A stretch of DNA of 64,000 nucleotides, from contig OW240915.1 of NCBI GenBank assembly GCA_933207985.1, positions 275,554,477 through 275,618,476 of the forward strand, in the 5' to 3' direction. The position numbers and the translations under genes are program-made. Below the pieces are notes generated by a model. That model was given only the letters and a program-made list of their open reading frames with translations, was not told where the DNA came from and made no database searches. Source of the DNA: Pelobates cultripes (Eukaryota > Chordata > Amphibia > Anura > Pelobatidae). Each line of letters starts with the position of its first letter. Position 1 is the first letter of the stretch. Below are positions 45,100 through 56,570 of the stretch, one piece after another.

Positions 45100-45775
45100 G
45101 GTAGGTTCTGGTAAACAGTGACCAGAACCCCCCAAAGTAGAGGCTATTGCCAACTTGCCACAGCCCCGTACTAAGACGCAGGTGTTAGCTTTCCTTTGGA
45201 CCGTGGGCTTCTATCACAATTTTGCTCCTGAATATAACATCCTTTTACAAGCCCCTCATTGACCTGACTAAAAAGTCCCTTCACAGACAAGTAGTGTGGT
45301 CCCCGGAGTGTGAGGCCACTTTCCAGAGATTCAAAACAGCGCTGAGCGAGGCACCTGTGTTGGCCGCCCCAGACCCTACTAAAATGTTTCTTGTCCACAC
45401 AGATGCCTCCATGTTTGGGCTGGGAGCTGTGCTAAGTCAAGTGGGGGATGACGGAATGGTGCACCCAGTGGCATATCTCATCCGGAAGTTATTACCCAGG
45501 GAGGTCAGCTATGCCACTGTGGAGAAGGAATGTCTAGCTCTGGTATGGGCATTAAAGAAGCTACAGCCCTATCTCTATGGTTGTCCCTTCACCTTGATGA
45601 CCAACCACAACCCCCTCATCTGACTGAACCATATTGCTGGGGTTAACCCCCGTTTGTTGCGCTGGAGCCTGGTCCTACAACTTCTCCTTGCATTATAGGC
45701 CAGGTAAACATAACGGCAACGCCTATGGGTTATCCCGGCAGACGGAGTTGGATCCCTGACTGCTTCCTCGGACAT
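45100..45775 (+). pseudogene. Ty3/gypsy RT C-terminus and RNase H (broken)
   Basis: After a stop at 45086 the similarity continues with a connection region and an open RNase H-containing frame (45222-45623): VWSPECEATFQRFKTALSEAPVLAAPDP, then FLVHTDASMFGLGAVLSQ with the first catalytic Asp, and REVSYATVEKECLALVWALKKLQPYLYG with the catalytic Glu. A stop at 45621 and frame changes after it break the remaining LNHIAGVNPRLLRWSL and the C-terminal end near 45775. Followed by a purine-rich stretch AAACTAAGGGGGAGCAA (45821-45837), a good polypurine tract. Confidence 0.85.
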
Positions 45776-45837
45776 CCCCAAGCCACCCTGTCATGGTCTA
45801 GACGGTTATGCTGCACCATGAAACTAAGGGGGAGCAA

Positions 45838-46736
45838 TGTGATGAAACTACATCCTTGGTGCCTGTTGCAGAACCACTGTCCATCTATTCGTGTGTTTCC
45901 CCCTCTGTATTATTGTGTGTCCCCTTAGCTTTTTGTGTATTGTGCCCTGTTCCCCATTTAGGAGCGTTCATATGAACTGAACCAGTTTGTCTCCCAAACG
46001 GGGACCACCCCGGTGCACCATTAGAATGTTCACACCAATTAATCAGAACATTCACATCTGCAACATGAGTGAAAAACAGCAAGGGAAGTAATTAATAAGG
46101 ATTCCCCTTGATGGCTGCCAATTCATATAGACAAACGCCAACCAGGGGGAGCCTTTGTATCCTGAAAGGAGACGCTTGCCATGGGTTCGCAACAGAGCCG
46201 CACGAACGGAGATCAGTTGGGAAAGGCATGGTGTGGCTCTGGAGGTTGGTGGGGACACTTTTGGGGCACTGGTCACTTTGGCTGGCTTTTCTGTGCCTGG
46301 GAGACAAAGGGACAGTCTCTTTTCCCACGCCTTTGATCCCAGGCACATGGGATCTTGGAATGAAGACCCCCTGTCGTTTGGTGTGGGAGACTCCTTGCAT
46401 GTGTAGTGGACTTTCTGTACCTGGGAAACAAAGGAACAACAAACCCCCCTTCCCCATCCTGGGATACAACCCCTGCTAGTTTGGGATGAAGATCTCTTGC
46501 ATGGGGCTATGCATAAAAGCCATGTGTGGCATAATAAAGATCACTTGTTGAACCCTTCATCTAGTCTCGACTGATGTTTGGAGAAGAGAACTGCTGAACA
46601 GGGTAATTTACTTATATGTTACACTGGGATTCTCGGAAAAAGTACAACTCAACTGCGAGCTATAATCACTAAGTAGCTAGCAGTTCGTGAGGAAAAAAAA
46701 TAACAACAGGTATTAGAAATACGGGCGTTCGTTACA
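45838..46736 (+). repeat. Ty3/gypsy 3' LTR
   Basis: Starts TGTGATGAAACTAC directly after the polypurine tract and ends CGTTCGTTACA (TG...CA). Contains two related blocks TTTCTGT(G/A)CCTGGGA(G/A)AC at about 46285 and 46408, ATGCATAAAAGCC TATA-like box near 46510, and AATAAAG poly(A) signal near 46532. CCCAAACGGGGACCACCCC at 45992-46010 resembles the GAGACCACCCC of the solo LTRs at 51837 and 59763. Confidence 0.75.
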
Positions 46737-46965
46737 AATACATTTCACTGAGATTTCCATCTCCAATATATTTCACAATAATTCCCATTATTACAAATAG
46801 AGTTTCAGAATTATGTAAAATATAATGGACATTGTGTCAAAAGCTCACATGATTTCCTGTCCTCACAGTTTACTGGTTTAGTATATGCTGTGTAAAACAT
46901 TAATAAAAGGAACCCTGGTCTTTAAACCCCAAAGGTGCAATTAAGATAAACCAAAGGAGAGTGTA

Positions 46966-47144
46966 TCTTCCTATTGTGTTTTTCTACACCACCAGCTCAT
47001 TTGAACAGGGTCCTCAACCAATTGTTCCTGTGACCTTTTTGGTATTGTCTCATTTATTCTACTGTTTTCCCATTTTATCATATTGTAAAGCACTGCGAAA
47101 TACGTTGGCCCTATGCAAATTCCCAAAATAATAATAATCATAAA
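46966..47144 (+). mobile_element. L2 3'-UTR fragment
   Basis: Matches the L2 terminus at 41545-41700 in order: TTTGAACAGGGTCCTC, GTTCCTGTGA, TATTGTAAAGCACTGCG, GTTGGCCCTATGCAAAT, then (AAT)n. No coding part left. Confidence 0.85.
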
Positions 47145-50100
47145 TTAAGTTACATGTTGCTCTGTCCAAAAAGTAAATAGACAGGCATGTTCTAAAAATG
47201 CATACTGAATTCCTTATGTGTCCTTGAGTTGTGTGTTTAGCTGGAGTGCCTGCCTACACCCTTATTATTTGCACGCTGATGAAGGAAAAACATGTTTTCC
47301 TTCATTAAAGAAGTGCTCTACTCTCTCTGATATCTTTCTTAGTGCCGAAAACAATTCAATGTTTTTATGATTTAATTATTTATGCAAGCACAATCTTTTT
47401 TATTTGGTTATTCGATGCCTCTTATATTTTTAATATCATTTTAATTGACAAAACTGAGAGAAATAAAACGAGCCTAATTTATTACATGTCAATATGCAGC
47501 ACCCACTTTCTTATTATTGGCATTAATAATAAGCTTAATAAAAACCATGGCAATCTCGTTAACTAATATTAAATACCAAAGTATCTAATTTACAGCTATT
47601 ATATTTTCTAGGCCACCTACTACTGTATGCTACTGTATGTATGAGTATCAATGCTAATATTCATTGCTTGAGTTATTTGTAAAACCTTCATCATATGTAG
47701 TAAACACAATTACTTTAAAATTATATATGAACATACCCTCAAGCACAGTTATATAAGTGGAAAAGCACACTAATAAATTCATGCCCTTTCTTCTGAGCAT
47801 GACTTTGAAAAATATAGTGTCATTGTACAGGTCCCATTTTGACAACAATTAGGAGCACTGGAAAAAGTAGTTGGCAATTCTTCATTGTTATGACAGGTTA
47901 TGTAAAGTTGTCCTCAGTAACAAATAGATATTATGAGTGCCACTTGTGTATACCGAAACTCAAACTGAAAAGGGTAAATTCTAAGGAGCAGCGAGTGATG
48001 TTTAATCTTCATATGACATAGTATGTTATTTTTAAACCAATTAGCCTGTGTAGCTCAGGAACCACGCTACCTTTGTTCATGTTGTCATTTATTTTACAAA
48101 AATAAGGAGAATACACGTACGCAATGAACACTCCCTGCATTATAAATATATATATATACATATATAAAGATACCTATATATATATATATATATATATATA
48201 TTCCCTAGATAGCATGGTGTAAATGTATTAGCAGTACTAAGAGACCTACTCCTGCTATAATTATGTTAGGAACCAATAAGACAGTTAAAAAATCAATATG
48301 CTAAGAAAGATAGAGTAAAGGACCACAGCTAGCAAACCGGGAATAGATTAGTCTGGCAGGTCCCTAGCTGAGCCATGAAGAAGACGATAGCTTTCCTGTT
48401 GTAAGATCCATTAATTGTAAATTTTCCCGAACAAGGATTCTGAAGGGAAGGCTTATGCCACTTTTTATATTGCTCTGTGTATACTGCAGCTATTATTGAT
48501 CAAAAGAGAAGCTTTTTTTCAGATTTAAAAACCCTACAGTGATATATGTAAATGTTCTAAATGAAGACGAGTGCCGCAGCATTTTCTGTCTTTAACTAAC
48601 AAACATAACAAGGTCAAAAAAAGAGATCCGTCAAATTATTATCAGAAGCATTTTTTAATATTGGTTTAGTTTTACCTCGATCATAAAAACATAAATCCCA
48701 CAGCGATGGCAAATTATATTTTCTTCTAATATTTTTTTTTTCTCGTTGGTTTCGAATCCGCACAAATATTGCCAAATGTGTTTCTAATTAAAGAAAAGTG
48801 CATAGAAGTAACACTTAAACTAACACCAATTGATTTTTTTTCCCTTAAAAAAAGGCTAATTTGCTTAATAAATAAAAATAGAGTATAATTTTCTGTCAAT
48901 CATAGTAAAAATAAAAGGAATTGGAAGAAAACAAAAGAGAAGCTTTTGTGGTTACAGTATGGCACATCTGCTCATATCTAATCAAGCTTTCAAAAACATG
49001 GTAGCGAACAAAAGCAGCCATCAAACAGGGACAAAGTCAGAGGCATAAGTGGTTTGAATGAGTGTGCAATTTCTGCCCATATGACTATCCTGACACAATT
49101 GCTCTAATTTTCCTTCCAGAAATGACTGATAAAAGATTTAGGTAATTGCTATGGAGACAGACTTCCTTCCATCATGGGGTATCTTGAATTATACAGCCTC
49201 AGGGTCAGAAGATGGAGTGTCAGTTTCTGCGGAGTCCTAAATTAATACTTGTCCCAGCTTCAGCTATACTTCCTGTACATCTAATTAAGTGAATGTAATT
49301 TATTTTGACAATGTATTGGAAATCACTTGATCAAATGGCTATCCTGTAATGAACACAAATTACCATATACCCATGAAAACCATACCCTTAAATTCAAAAT
49401 GTAAAAAAAATAACAATAAAAATATATGTCAAAAAGCACTGTTATGTCAAATTGCAGCTGTGCTTTGCAAATAGCATATTATCCCTCTTTAAATCATATT
49501 GACAATTATTAAAATATTTCTAAAAATGTTATGATTGTAAAAGACAACTCACTATTTTTGACTTTAACTGAATTTAACTGCATGTGTGACCTTACATTTT
49601 AAAGTTTCTCCCTTCTAATTAGCGTTTTTGTCCGCAAGACTTTTGTTTTGTTATGCATTAAAATCTAATAAATACATACGCTACGTGGTCTGTTCATAAA
49701 ACTGTGAGTTTTAGTAGTTGACTTTAAAATCTACTTGAAAATTGTAGTCTAAAATAATAAGGATAAAAATGTATTATTAGATTCAGCTGGGTAGGAGGCG
49801 CTTTTGCCTTAATTTAGAAAGTCAGTTACAGTGCCATCTCAACTTACTATTTAGGGAATAAACCATCACATTTTACTGCTATATTCATTAATAAAATGTT
49901 TATATTTTTGAGTGGCATATTGTATTTGTATTATGAATAATTGCATAGCCACAGTTCGGCATTTTTTTCTACAGCTAAAAAAAATCCTTCTTATTAAGTC
50001 AGTATAATTAATGCTGGTGAGCCTAACACATGCTTGCATAGGGCTCCAAACCAAGATATAGCTAAATGAGTTACACAACCCTTATGCTAATTACTTGAAT

Positions 50101-50774
50101 CTCACTATCTAAACAGGCTTTGAGTAAACAAATACATGGATAATGAGTGCACGAATATAAGTTATCAGTGGGCTGATTTGTCTACTATAATTACTGTGTA
50201 CTTCGAACATTTGACTCACAGCAAAACCAGAATCAGTTTATAGCCAGTAAAAGGTGACTCGGGCAAAGGCAAACAGCTGTTTCATGGCAGCACTGAAACA
50301 ACTGTGATGTGTTTAAATACACTCGGGCAGAAGCCAGTGGATAATGTTCAGTAATGGGTTAATCAATACTTATTATGGTTTTATTGGTTTACTAAAGAGA
50401 GAACAGAACCCAGTGAGCACAGAGTCAAAAAAATTACAGCATCTGATCTAGATAACATCTACTTTCCCCAAGGATTTCCCTATTGAAGAATCCAATTTAC
50501 TATACCTGACTGACAAGTATTAGATCCCAGGGAATCACATAATTATTTACAGATCCCAGTAAAATTGAAGTGGACTTGGACCAGTGATCAGATATTTGTA
50601 AATATTTATCAGGCTATAGGAATAAATTATACACATTTTCAAAATAATTATGCTTTATTTGTGAAAATGATAGATTAAATCAATATTGCATTTCTTATTG
50701 TAAGAACTAAAACAAACAAGTAAAACACAATAGACAGTTAATTCATAAAGAATCCAGTCTCATTCGTTTAAAAA
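47145..50774. other. Repeat-poor AT-rich region
   Basis: About 3.6 kb with almost no recognisable repeats except (TA)n at 48143-48200 and a hairpin at 47278-47305. Long stretches, especially 48900-49350, are rich in TAAT/ATTA motifs and lack transposon signatures. No coding exon could be supported. It could hold conserved regulatory DNA, but that needs comparison with other genomes. Confidence 0.4.
48143..48200. repeat. (TA)n microsatellite, interrupted
   Basis: Two TA runs separated by short ACA/AAAGATACC interruptions. Confidence 0.9.
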
Positions 50775-51064
50775 AAAATCAAAAAAATATGGTGCAGCCA
50801 TATTCTACAATTGTTCAATTTTTTTTACATCAATCTACACTCAATACCCGAAAACCACAAAAAACTTGGAAAAGTTATTAAAAAAAGAAAAATAAAACTT
50901 GAAATATATTGGCATATGAATTCACACCCTTTGTTAAGACTTGAAATTATGGTCAGATGCATCACATTTCTCTGGATCATCTTTGATATGTTTCTACACT
51001 TTGATTGGATTCCACCTATGCCAAATTCAATTGACTGAACATGCACACACCTGCCTATATAAGG
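50775..51064 (+). mobile_element. Tc1/mariner element, left part
   Basis: CAATCTACACTCAATACC (50831-50848) is inverted at the right end as GGTATTGAGTGCAGATTG (54553-54570). The sequence then follows the known Tc1-like leader: GATCATCTTTGATATG, CTTTGATTGGATTCCACC, ATTCAATTGACTG and CACACACCTGCCTATATAAG. It breaks off at 51064 and resumes near 53526. The outermost bases are uncertain. Confidence 0.82.
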
Positions 51065-51697
51065 CATTGGTGGAACGAACATAGAAAGGGCCCTGGTGCA
51101 AGAAGTGTTTTGGGCCCCCATCTAGCGCAAGGTTGGCTAACAAGTAGATCCTTAACCATTTGCCAGCTAAAAATCTACCCTTTGTCCATCCTTGCAGAGA
51201 TATACTTGTGAGCAGAGTTTGCATGTTTGAACGTAAGCATGATTTGTATGTGTGTGAATGTAGGGATTTATATGTGTGCATTGTAGGCACTTAATACAGT
51301 TGTGTGTTTGTATGTACTGTTGCCTATTTAATGTACTGGTGTATTTGTGTGTTGTGTTAGCATTTTAATGCAGATTTGTGTTTGTGTGTAGTGTAGACAT
51401 GTTAATGTAAAGGGGTGATTGCGTTTAGTGTTGGTTTTTTTATTGCAGGGAAGTGTTAGTGTGTAGTGTTGGCATTTGGATGCAGGGGTTTATGCATATA
51501 TACACATACACACATACTGACACACAAAGATACACACACATGTAAACAGGTACACATGCACACTGACACACACACAGGCACAAATTGGCATACACACACA
51601 AACAAGTCATAACTTTCCACCCTTCCAGTTATATATCATTTGGATATTAGAGGGTGGCTTCCCAGAGGTCCTGTGGAATCTGGCTGCAGCAGGTGCT
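51065..51697 (+). repeat. Unnamed repeat X, left portion, inserted in Tc1
   Basis: Starts near CATTGGTGGAACGAACATAG and matches the repeat at 57905-58129 plus 61113-62070 in order: GTGGAAC, GGGCCCCCAT, GTAGATCC, TTTGCCCATCCTTG-like, TGTTTGAA(C/T)GTAA, then GTGTGTAGTGTTG-type units and a CA-rich array (51490-51600), and finally a GTGGCTTCC block. The 51693-51697 GTGCT is the left target duplication of the solo LTR. No protein recognised. Confidence 0.65.
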
Positions 51698-52975
51698 TGT
51701 GGCAAAAGTAACCTCGCCACTGGTTCTTGGAGGAGCCTCTTGCCCCAGGACTATGGTCCCTGCAATAGACCTGGCTAAAATACTTTAGTTGTGCAATTGG
51801 GATTATATGGTTCAGTTACCCAACAACCACACAAACCAGAGACCACCCTGGAGCTTGTTAACACCTATTACCAACTTGGAATGTTTCTCACCGCAGTATT
51901 CTAATTGTTCGTTTGGGTGGCCACAATTCCTACAGACAACCACGAGGTGGCGGCCATCTTGTTCACGTGAACGCAGGCAGCGGTGTTTGGGCATGAATCT
52001 CATGGAACTTAAATCGGACACAGAAACTCCCAAACACCGCTGGACTACCATCATCGCCTGTGTTCGATTCTAAATAACTTAAAAGGTCACTGTTTGGTGA
52101 AATAATTCATCTGGATGAGGGGAACAAGCTCCATGTTAAGATTATTGACTCTGTTCAGTAGTTTGTTTGTTTTCAAACTACTGAACTAGACCGACCGCAA
52201 GTCCTGATTCTCTGGAATGTTTTTGGCCATGGGGCCATGCTTGTGGTCAGTCAAATAAATGACTTCTAGGAAATTCTTGAACCTCTGAACTGATCTGGGT
52301 GATTTTTGGATATGTTGGTCACCCAGATCAGGGCTATCAGGGGATGTAACATTTGTGGGGATCTTATGTGTTTTGTGGTACTTTCAGGGTTTTATAGAAA
52401 TGTGTGTTTTTCCTGCCTGGAGATAATTGAGTTAATACAGTATCTGACTCAATTATCTCCCAGGCAGAGGGGAGGGATTGTATGTTTGTTATGGGAGTGG
52501 CATGTGTTTAAACACTATTGATATTGGTCTGTGACTTTGTAAATTAGTCTACCATCAGTTCCATATGGCGTATCCCCTGCATAGGGATTGTCATATAAGG
52601 CCAAGTGTGGTCCCATTAAAATGAGTTCCTGCTTACCCTCAACATAGAGCCTCATCTCATGTGTGGGGGAAACGGCTATATATATCCCGTGGGGATTGCT
52701 ATATCACTATACTCCCCAGGGATTATAATCACTAGCTCTTATAAAAGCTATTCCTGTTATACTCTCTGGAGTAGGAGAGGCTTACCCACTGGAAGATGGA
52801 TCCTAGTCTTGGTTCCAGGGTGGATGGAGGATGGCGAGTTCCCAGCCAAGCGGTAATGCTGGACGTGGGGACTACGGTGCTGGTGGTGTCTAGTGGAGTG
52901 TTTGGAGTCCTCGGTGAGCACTAGGAGCATCGATTGGCAGAGGCACCCAGTCGGAGTGCCAGGCGGTCCTTCACA
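51698..52975 (+). mobile_element. Solo LTR of a Ty3/gypsy element, 5-bp TSD GTGCT
   Basis: Begins TGTGGCAAAAG and ends GGTCCTTCACA. It is flanked by GTGCT at 51693-51697 and 52976-52980, a perfect 5-bp duplication as gypsy integrases make. Contains GGCCATCTTG (about 51952), a 13-bp perfect hairpin stem (51979-51991 with 52029-52041), a second long hairpin (CTGCCTGG...AATTGAGT with inverted copy, 52413-52467) and AATAAATG near 52254. The right half matches the minus-strand LTR at 58311-59355; the left half matches the LTR at 59606-60592. Confidence 0.93.
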
Positions 52976-53525
52976 GTGCTGGCTATGGCTGATTGGAGCC
53001 TGAGGAGGCAGTAACATTGTGGGCAGGAAGACACCAGTTGATTGAAAACAGTTTCTCTGTCTCAACTCTGATTCCAGAATTAGGAATCATGCATGAGAGG
53101 TGATTGAAATCTGCAACAGTAGCACCTCTTATTCGCATCCCAGGTCCCCACTGTTTCTGACCCAGTTGCCAATACCCTCCTTCTCTCCAATGTCCTAACT
53201 CAGCAATGGGCTAGCTCTGACATGTTTCCACTCTCTTCACCTCTAATTCATGGTGCTAGACAGTCAACTGATGGTACCCCACAAGGACAGTATCATTTCC
53301 ACTATGGATTATCCTCCTCTCTATCTGCCTCATGTCACAATGGTCTCATTTTGGAGAGCTCTGGATTGGCCTATGCATGCTGAGGCTCCAAATAATCCCC
53401 CTTGTAGTTCCTGGTACATCCCTCTCTTGGTGCACCAGGGACTACCAGTAGTGTCAGAGAAGTCAGGAGGGCACACAAGATGGCCCCAAAGGATTCTAGG
53501 GCCCTGGTGCTGTTACTTATATATG
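52976..53525 (+). repeat. Repeat X, right portion
   Basis: Remainder of the sequence inserted in the Tc1 element, starting with the second GTGCT. Ends near GGGCCCTGGTGCTGTTACTT. The GGGCCCTGGTGC at about 53500 repeats the one at 51089, hinting at a direct repeat near the two ends. No gene recognised. Confidence 0.5.
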
Positions 53526-54665
53526 TTGTGACAGTTGAAAATTCATGTCATAGCAAAAACTCAAGCCATAGGTTCAACTGCCTGAAAGTTTAGGGACAGG
53601 ATTGTGTCGAGGCACAGATCTGAGGAAGGCTACAGAAATGTTTGACTGCAATTAAGGTTCCTAAGAACACAGTGGCCTCCATAATTCATAAATTGAAAAA
53701 GTTTGTAACAACCAGAATTCTTCCTAGAGCTAGCTGCCAAGCTGAGCAATTCGGAGAGAGAGCGTTGGTAAGATATGTGACCAAGAACTCGATTGTCATT
53801 CTGGATGAGCTCCAGAGATCATATGTGGAAATGAGAGAAATGTACAGAAAGATAACTATTATTGCAACACTCCAGCAATCTGGCTCTTATCGGAGACTGG
53901 CACGATGAAAACTGCAAAAATATGAAAACCCACTTGGAATTTGTATAAAAACTCTCAGACTGTGAAAAACAAAATTCTCTGGCTTGAAACGAAGACTGAA
54001 ATTTGTGTTTTGACTCAATTCAAAACATCTTGTCTGGAGGAAATCGCCAATGACATGGCATCATACCTTAGGGGTGGTGTTCAGTAAAAGTGACTGGGTG
54101 ACTGGTTAGAGAAAACTAAATGCAGCCAAATACAGTGATATCCTTAATGCAAACCTGGTTCAGAGCACTGAGAACCTTAGATTGTGCCAAAAATTCATAT
54201 TCCAAAAGGACCATGACCCTAAGCATATTACCAAGAGTGACTTAGGAACAACTATGTGAATGTCCTTGAGTGGCCCAGCCAGAGCTCGGACTTGAACTCA
54301 ATCAAACATCTTTGAAGAGATCTAAAAAATGGCTTTCCACTTATGGTTCCCATTCAACTTTCAAAATCCATGTGTTCAAAGCTAGTCACATCATACCCAA
54401 AAAAGACATGAGGCTGTAGTTGTTGCCAATGGTTCTTTAACTAAGTGCTGAGTTAGTGGCTGAATACTTATGTCAATGTGATATTTAATGATTTTCTGTT
54501 TAATATATTTTCCATAATGTCAAAAATCAGTTTTTTTCTATGTCACTATGAGGTATTGAGTGCAGATTGTTTTATAAAAAAACAAACAAAACAAAAAACT
54601 ATTGTAAACAAAGCTACAACAATAAAAACCATGAAAAAAGAAAGGTGTGTGCATGTATACTTTTT
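53526..54665 (+). pseudogene. Tc1/mariner transposase (broken) and right end
   Basis: Continuation of the Tc1 element. Recognisable transposase pieces: VASIIHKLKKF (the helix-turn-helix region, about 53670-53705), ERALVRYVTKNSIVILDELQRSYVEM (53758-53838), LLQHSSNLALIGDW (about 53863-53905), then ENLRLCQKFIFQKDHDPKHI-like remnants near 54170-54220 and VLEWPSQSSDLNSI-like remnants near 54262-54305, which hold the remains of the catalytic DDE region. Many stops and frame changes. The right TIR lies at about 54480-54665. Cut-and-paste transposase in life; inactive here. Confidence 0.85.
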
Positions 54666-54954
54666 AAATGCACTGAACTTTTAAAATGTTTATTAGTAAA
54701 GCTAAACGGTATTACATAGTGGCAGAAACAGAATATGCACAAGTAAAGGTTTAGTTTCACTACATTTTTTATGGTTAAGATTAAAAATTAATTTGTAAAG
54801 TACTTCACACAAAGTCAGTGATAGCTAAAATTGACACTATAGATGCCTGAAGACTGAGCATCATAGGGAATCTATTAAAATAACATGCATTATAAACATG
54901 CTACATATATGTTATTTAAAAAAAAGAAAAAAAACTTAAAAAAAAAATATAGAT
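54666..54954. other. Short AT-rich spacer
   Basis: Between the Tc1 right end and the R4-type LINE. Poly(A)-like runs at 54919-54950. Nothing else recognised. Confidence 0.5.
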
Positions 54955-55489
54955 TCCAACTTTACTCTCTGCCCCAAGATGGCATAACACGAGATATAAG
55001 AAAGATGATCATAACAAAGCTACCAGTCCTTGACCACTGGGCAAGATTACCAAACATCACAGGAAAACTGCCACTAGACAGTATGCTAGCTGCAGTTAGT
55101 GAGGCACTGTACACAATCCCAGCCAACACCATCACAGAGACCACCAAGTTTATATATGCCGCAACATTAGTGGTCTTCCAAATGCTTTACTACAAGATCA
55201 GGCTGAATAAGGAACAGTCTCCAGTGAAGTAAAGATAAAGGCAACATGTAAGGAAGTTAGTAAGCTGGATTAACTTCACAGAGGTAGAAAGATCAAGGAT
55301 AGATACTGCCTACTGAGGAAATAAAAAGGTATTTACCAAAGAACCATCCAAGGAGTATGCACAGCTGCAAGGTAATCATATATCAAGCCAAGACCCACCT
55401 AAGACCTAGAGCAGAGACTGAACAGTACTGGGAGAACATCCAAGGCAGAGTGGCTACTATAAATGCACAGATAGGATAAGCGCAAGAGC

Positions 55490-55830
55490 TGATTTTGTAT
55501 TTGGATTTTGTGTTGTGTGTCCTACATTTTGAAAAACATACTGTGCTAGTGGTCTTGTCCTGTCCTTCTGCTTTCTTGTATATGTTGCTATGAAGTAAAG
55601 CCACAAACAAGAATACAATATAGACACGTAAGATGATAAATGTAACTGGAACTATACTTTTAGCCTGGTATACCATTTTATATATATATTTTAACATGTT
55701 TTTTATCTTGCTTTATGTTCAGAATTCCAGCATTATTGATTGTCTATTTGTTTAATGATTGTTTTTAATAGCTTTCTTCTTATTGGCACAACCTATACTC
55801 CATTGTTTTTTACTAAAGAAATTGCAATGC
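55490..55830. other. AT-rich insertion in the R4-type LINE
   Basis: Protein homology stops near 55490 and resumes near 55835. The intervening sequence is AT-rich, has no known protein and no clear terminal repeats. Boundaries are approximate. Confidence 0.45.
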
Positions 55831-56570
55831 ATTGCAGCACAAATAAACCAGCAACTAGCAACAGGCTCACATTCTGACTGGCTAACACAAGGCAGAACAG
55901 TACCATCCATGAAGGAACAACACCATCTAGCTACCAACCAATCAATTTCCTCCCCACAAAAAGGCATCATAGCTTCCAAGATCGATGGGCATATGAGTCA
56001 GTACATGAGCAATAGTCAAAAGGAAAAACACCAGAGGATAAAAACACCAAATTTTTGTGGATCAATAAATCAACCTGGATTCTAAGACCAGACAGACCAA
56101 TCTGGATTGACTACAAGAAAATCTATGACACAATGACATACACATGCATACTAGAATGCCTGACTCTATAAAAGGTCAACAAGGCAATAATAGCCTTTAT
56201 CAAGAAGTTGATGGGAAAGTGGAAAACTCTAGATGCAACATAACACAAGTAAACATCAAATGTGACATTTACCAAGGTGATACACTATCCCCAACACTGT
56301 TGTGCATAGGCCTCAATCTCCTTAACCAGATTATTATGAAGAGTGGATAGGGTTACAAGTTCAAGAATGGATCTACCATCAGCCACCTACTCTACATGGA
56401 TGATATGAAGTGAGCAGGACAATGACTTACTGTCCACGTAACTAGGATATACAGAAAGACACTGGCATGTCATTTGGACTAAATAAGTGTGGATGGATAA
56501 TATAAAAAAGAGGGAAGTTGATTAGGACAGAAGGAGTTCAAGTACCAGAAGTTTAAATAGGACAGCTACA

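Noticed and set aside
46052..46479. Overlapping frames of 98-125 aa on both strands
   Set aside because: They lie in the 3' LTR of the gypsy element and reflect its internal repeats.
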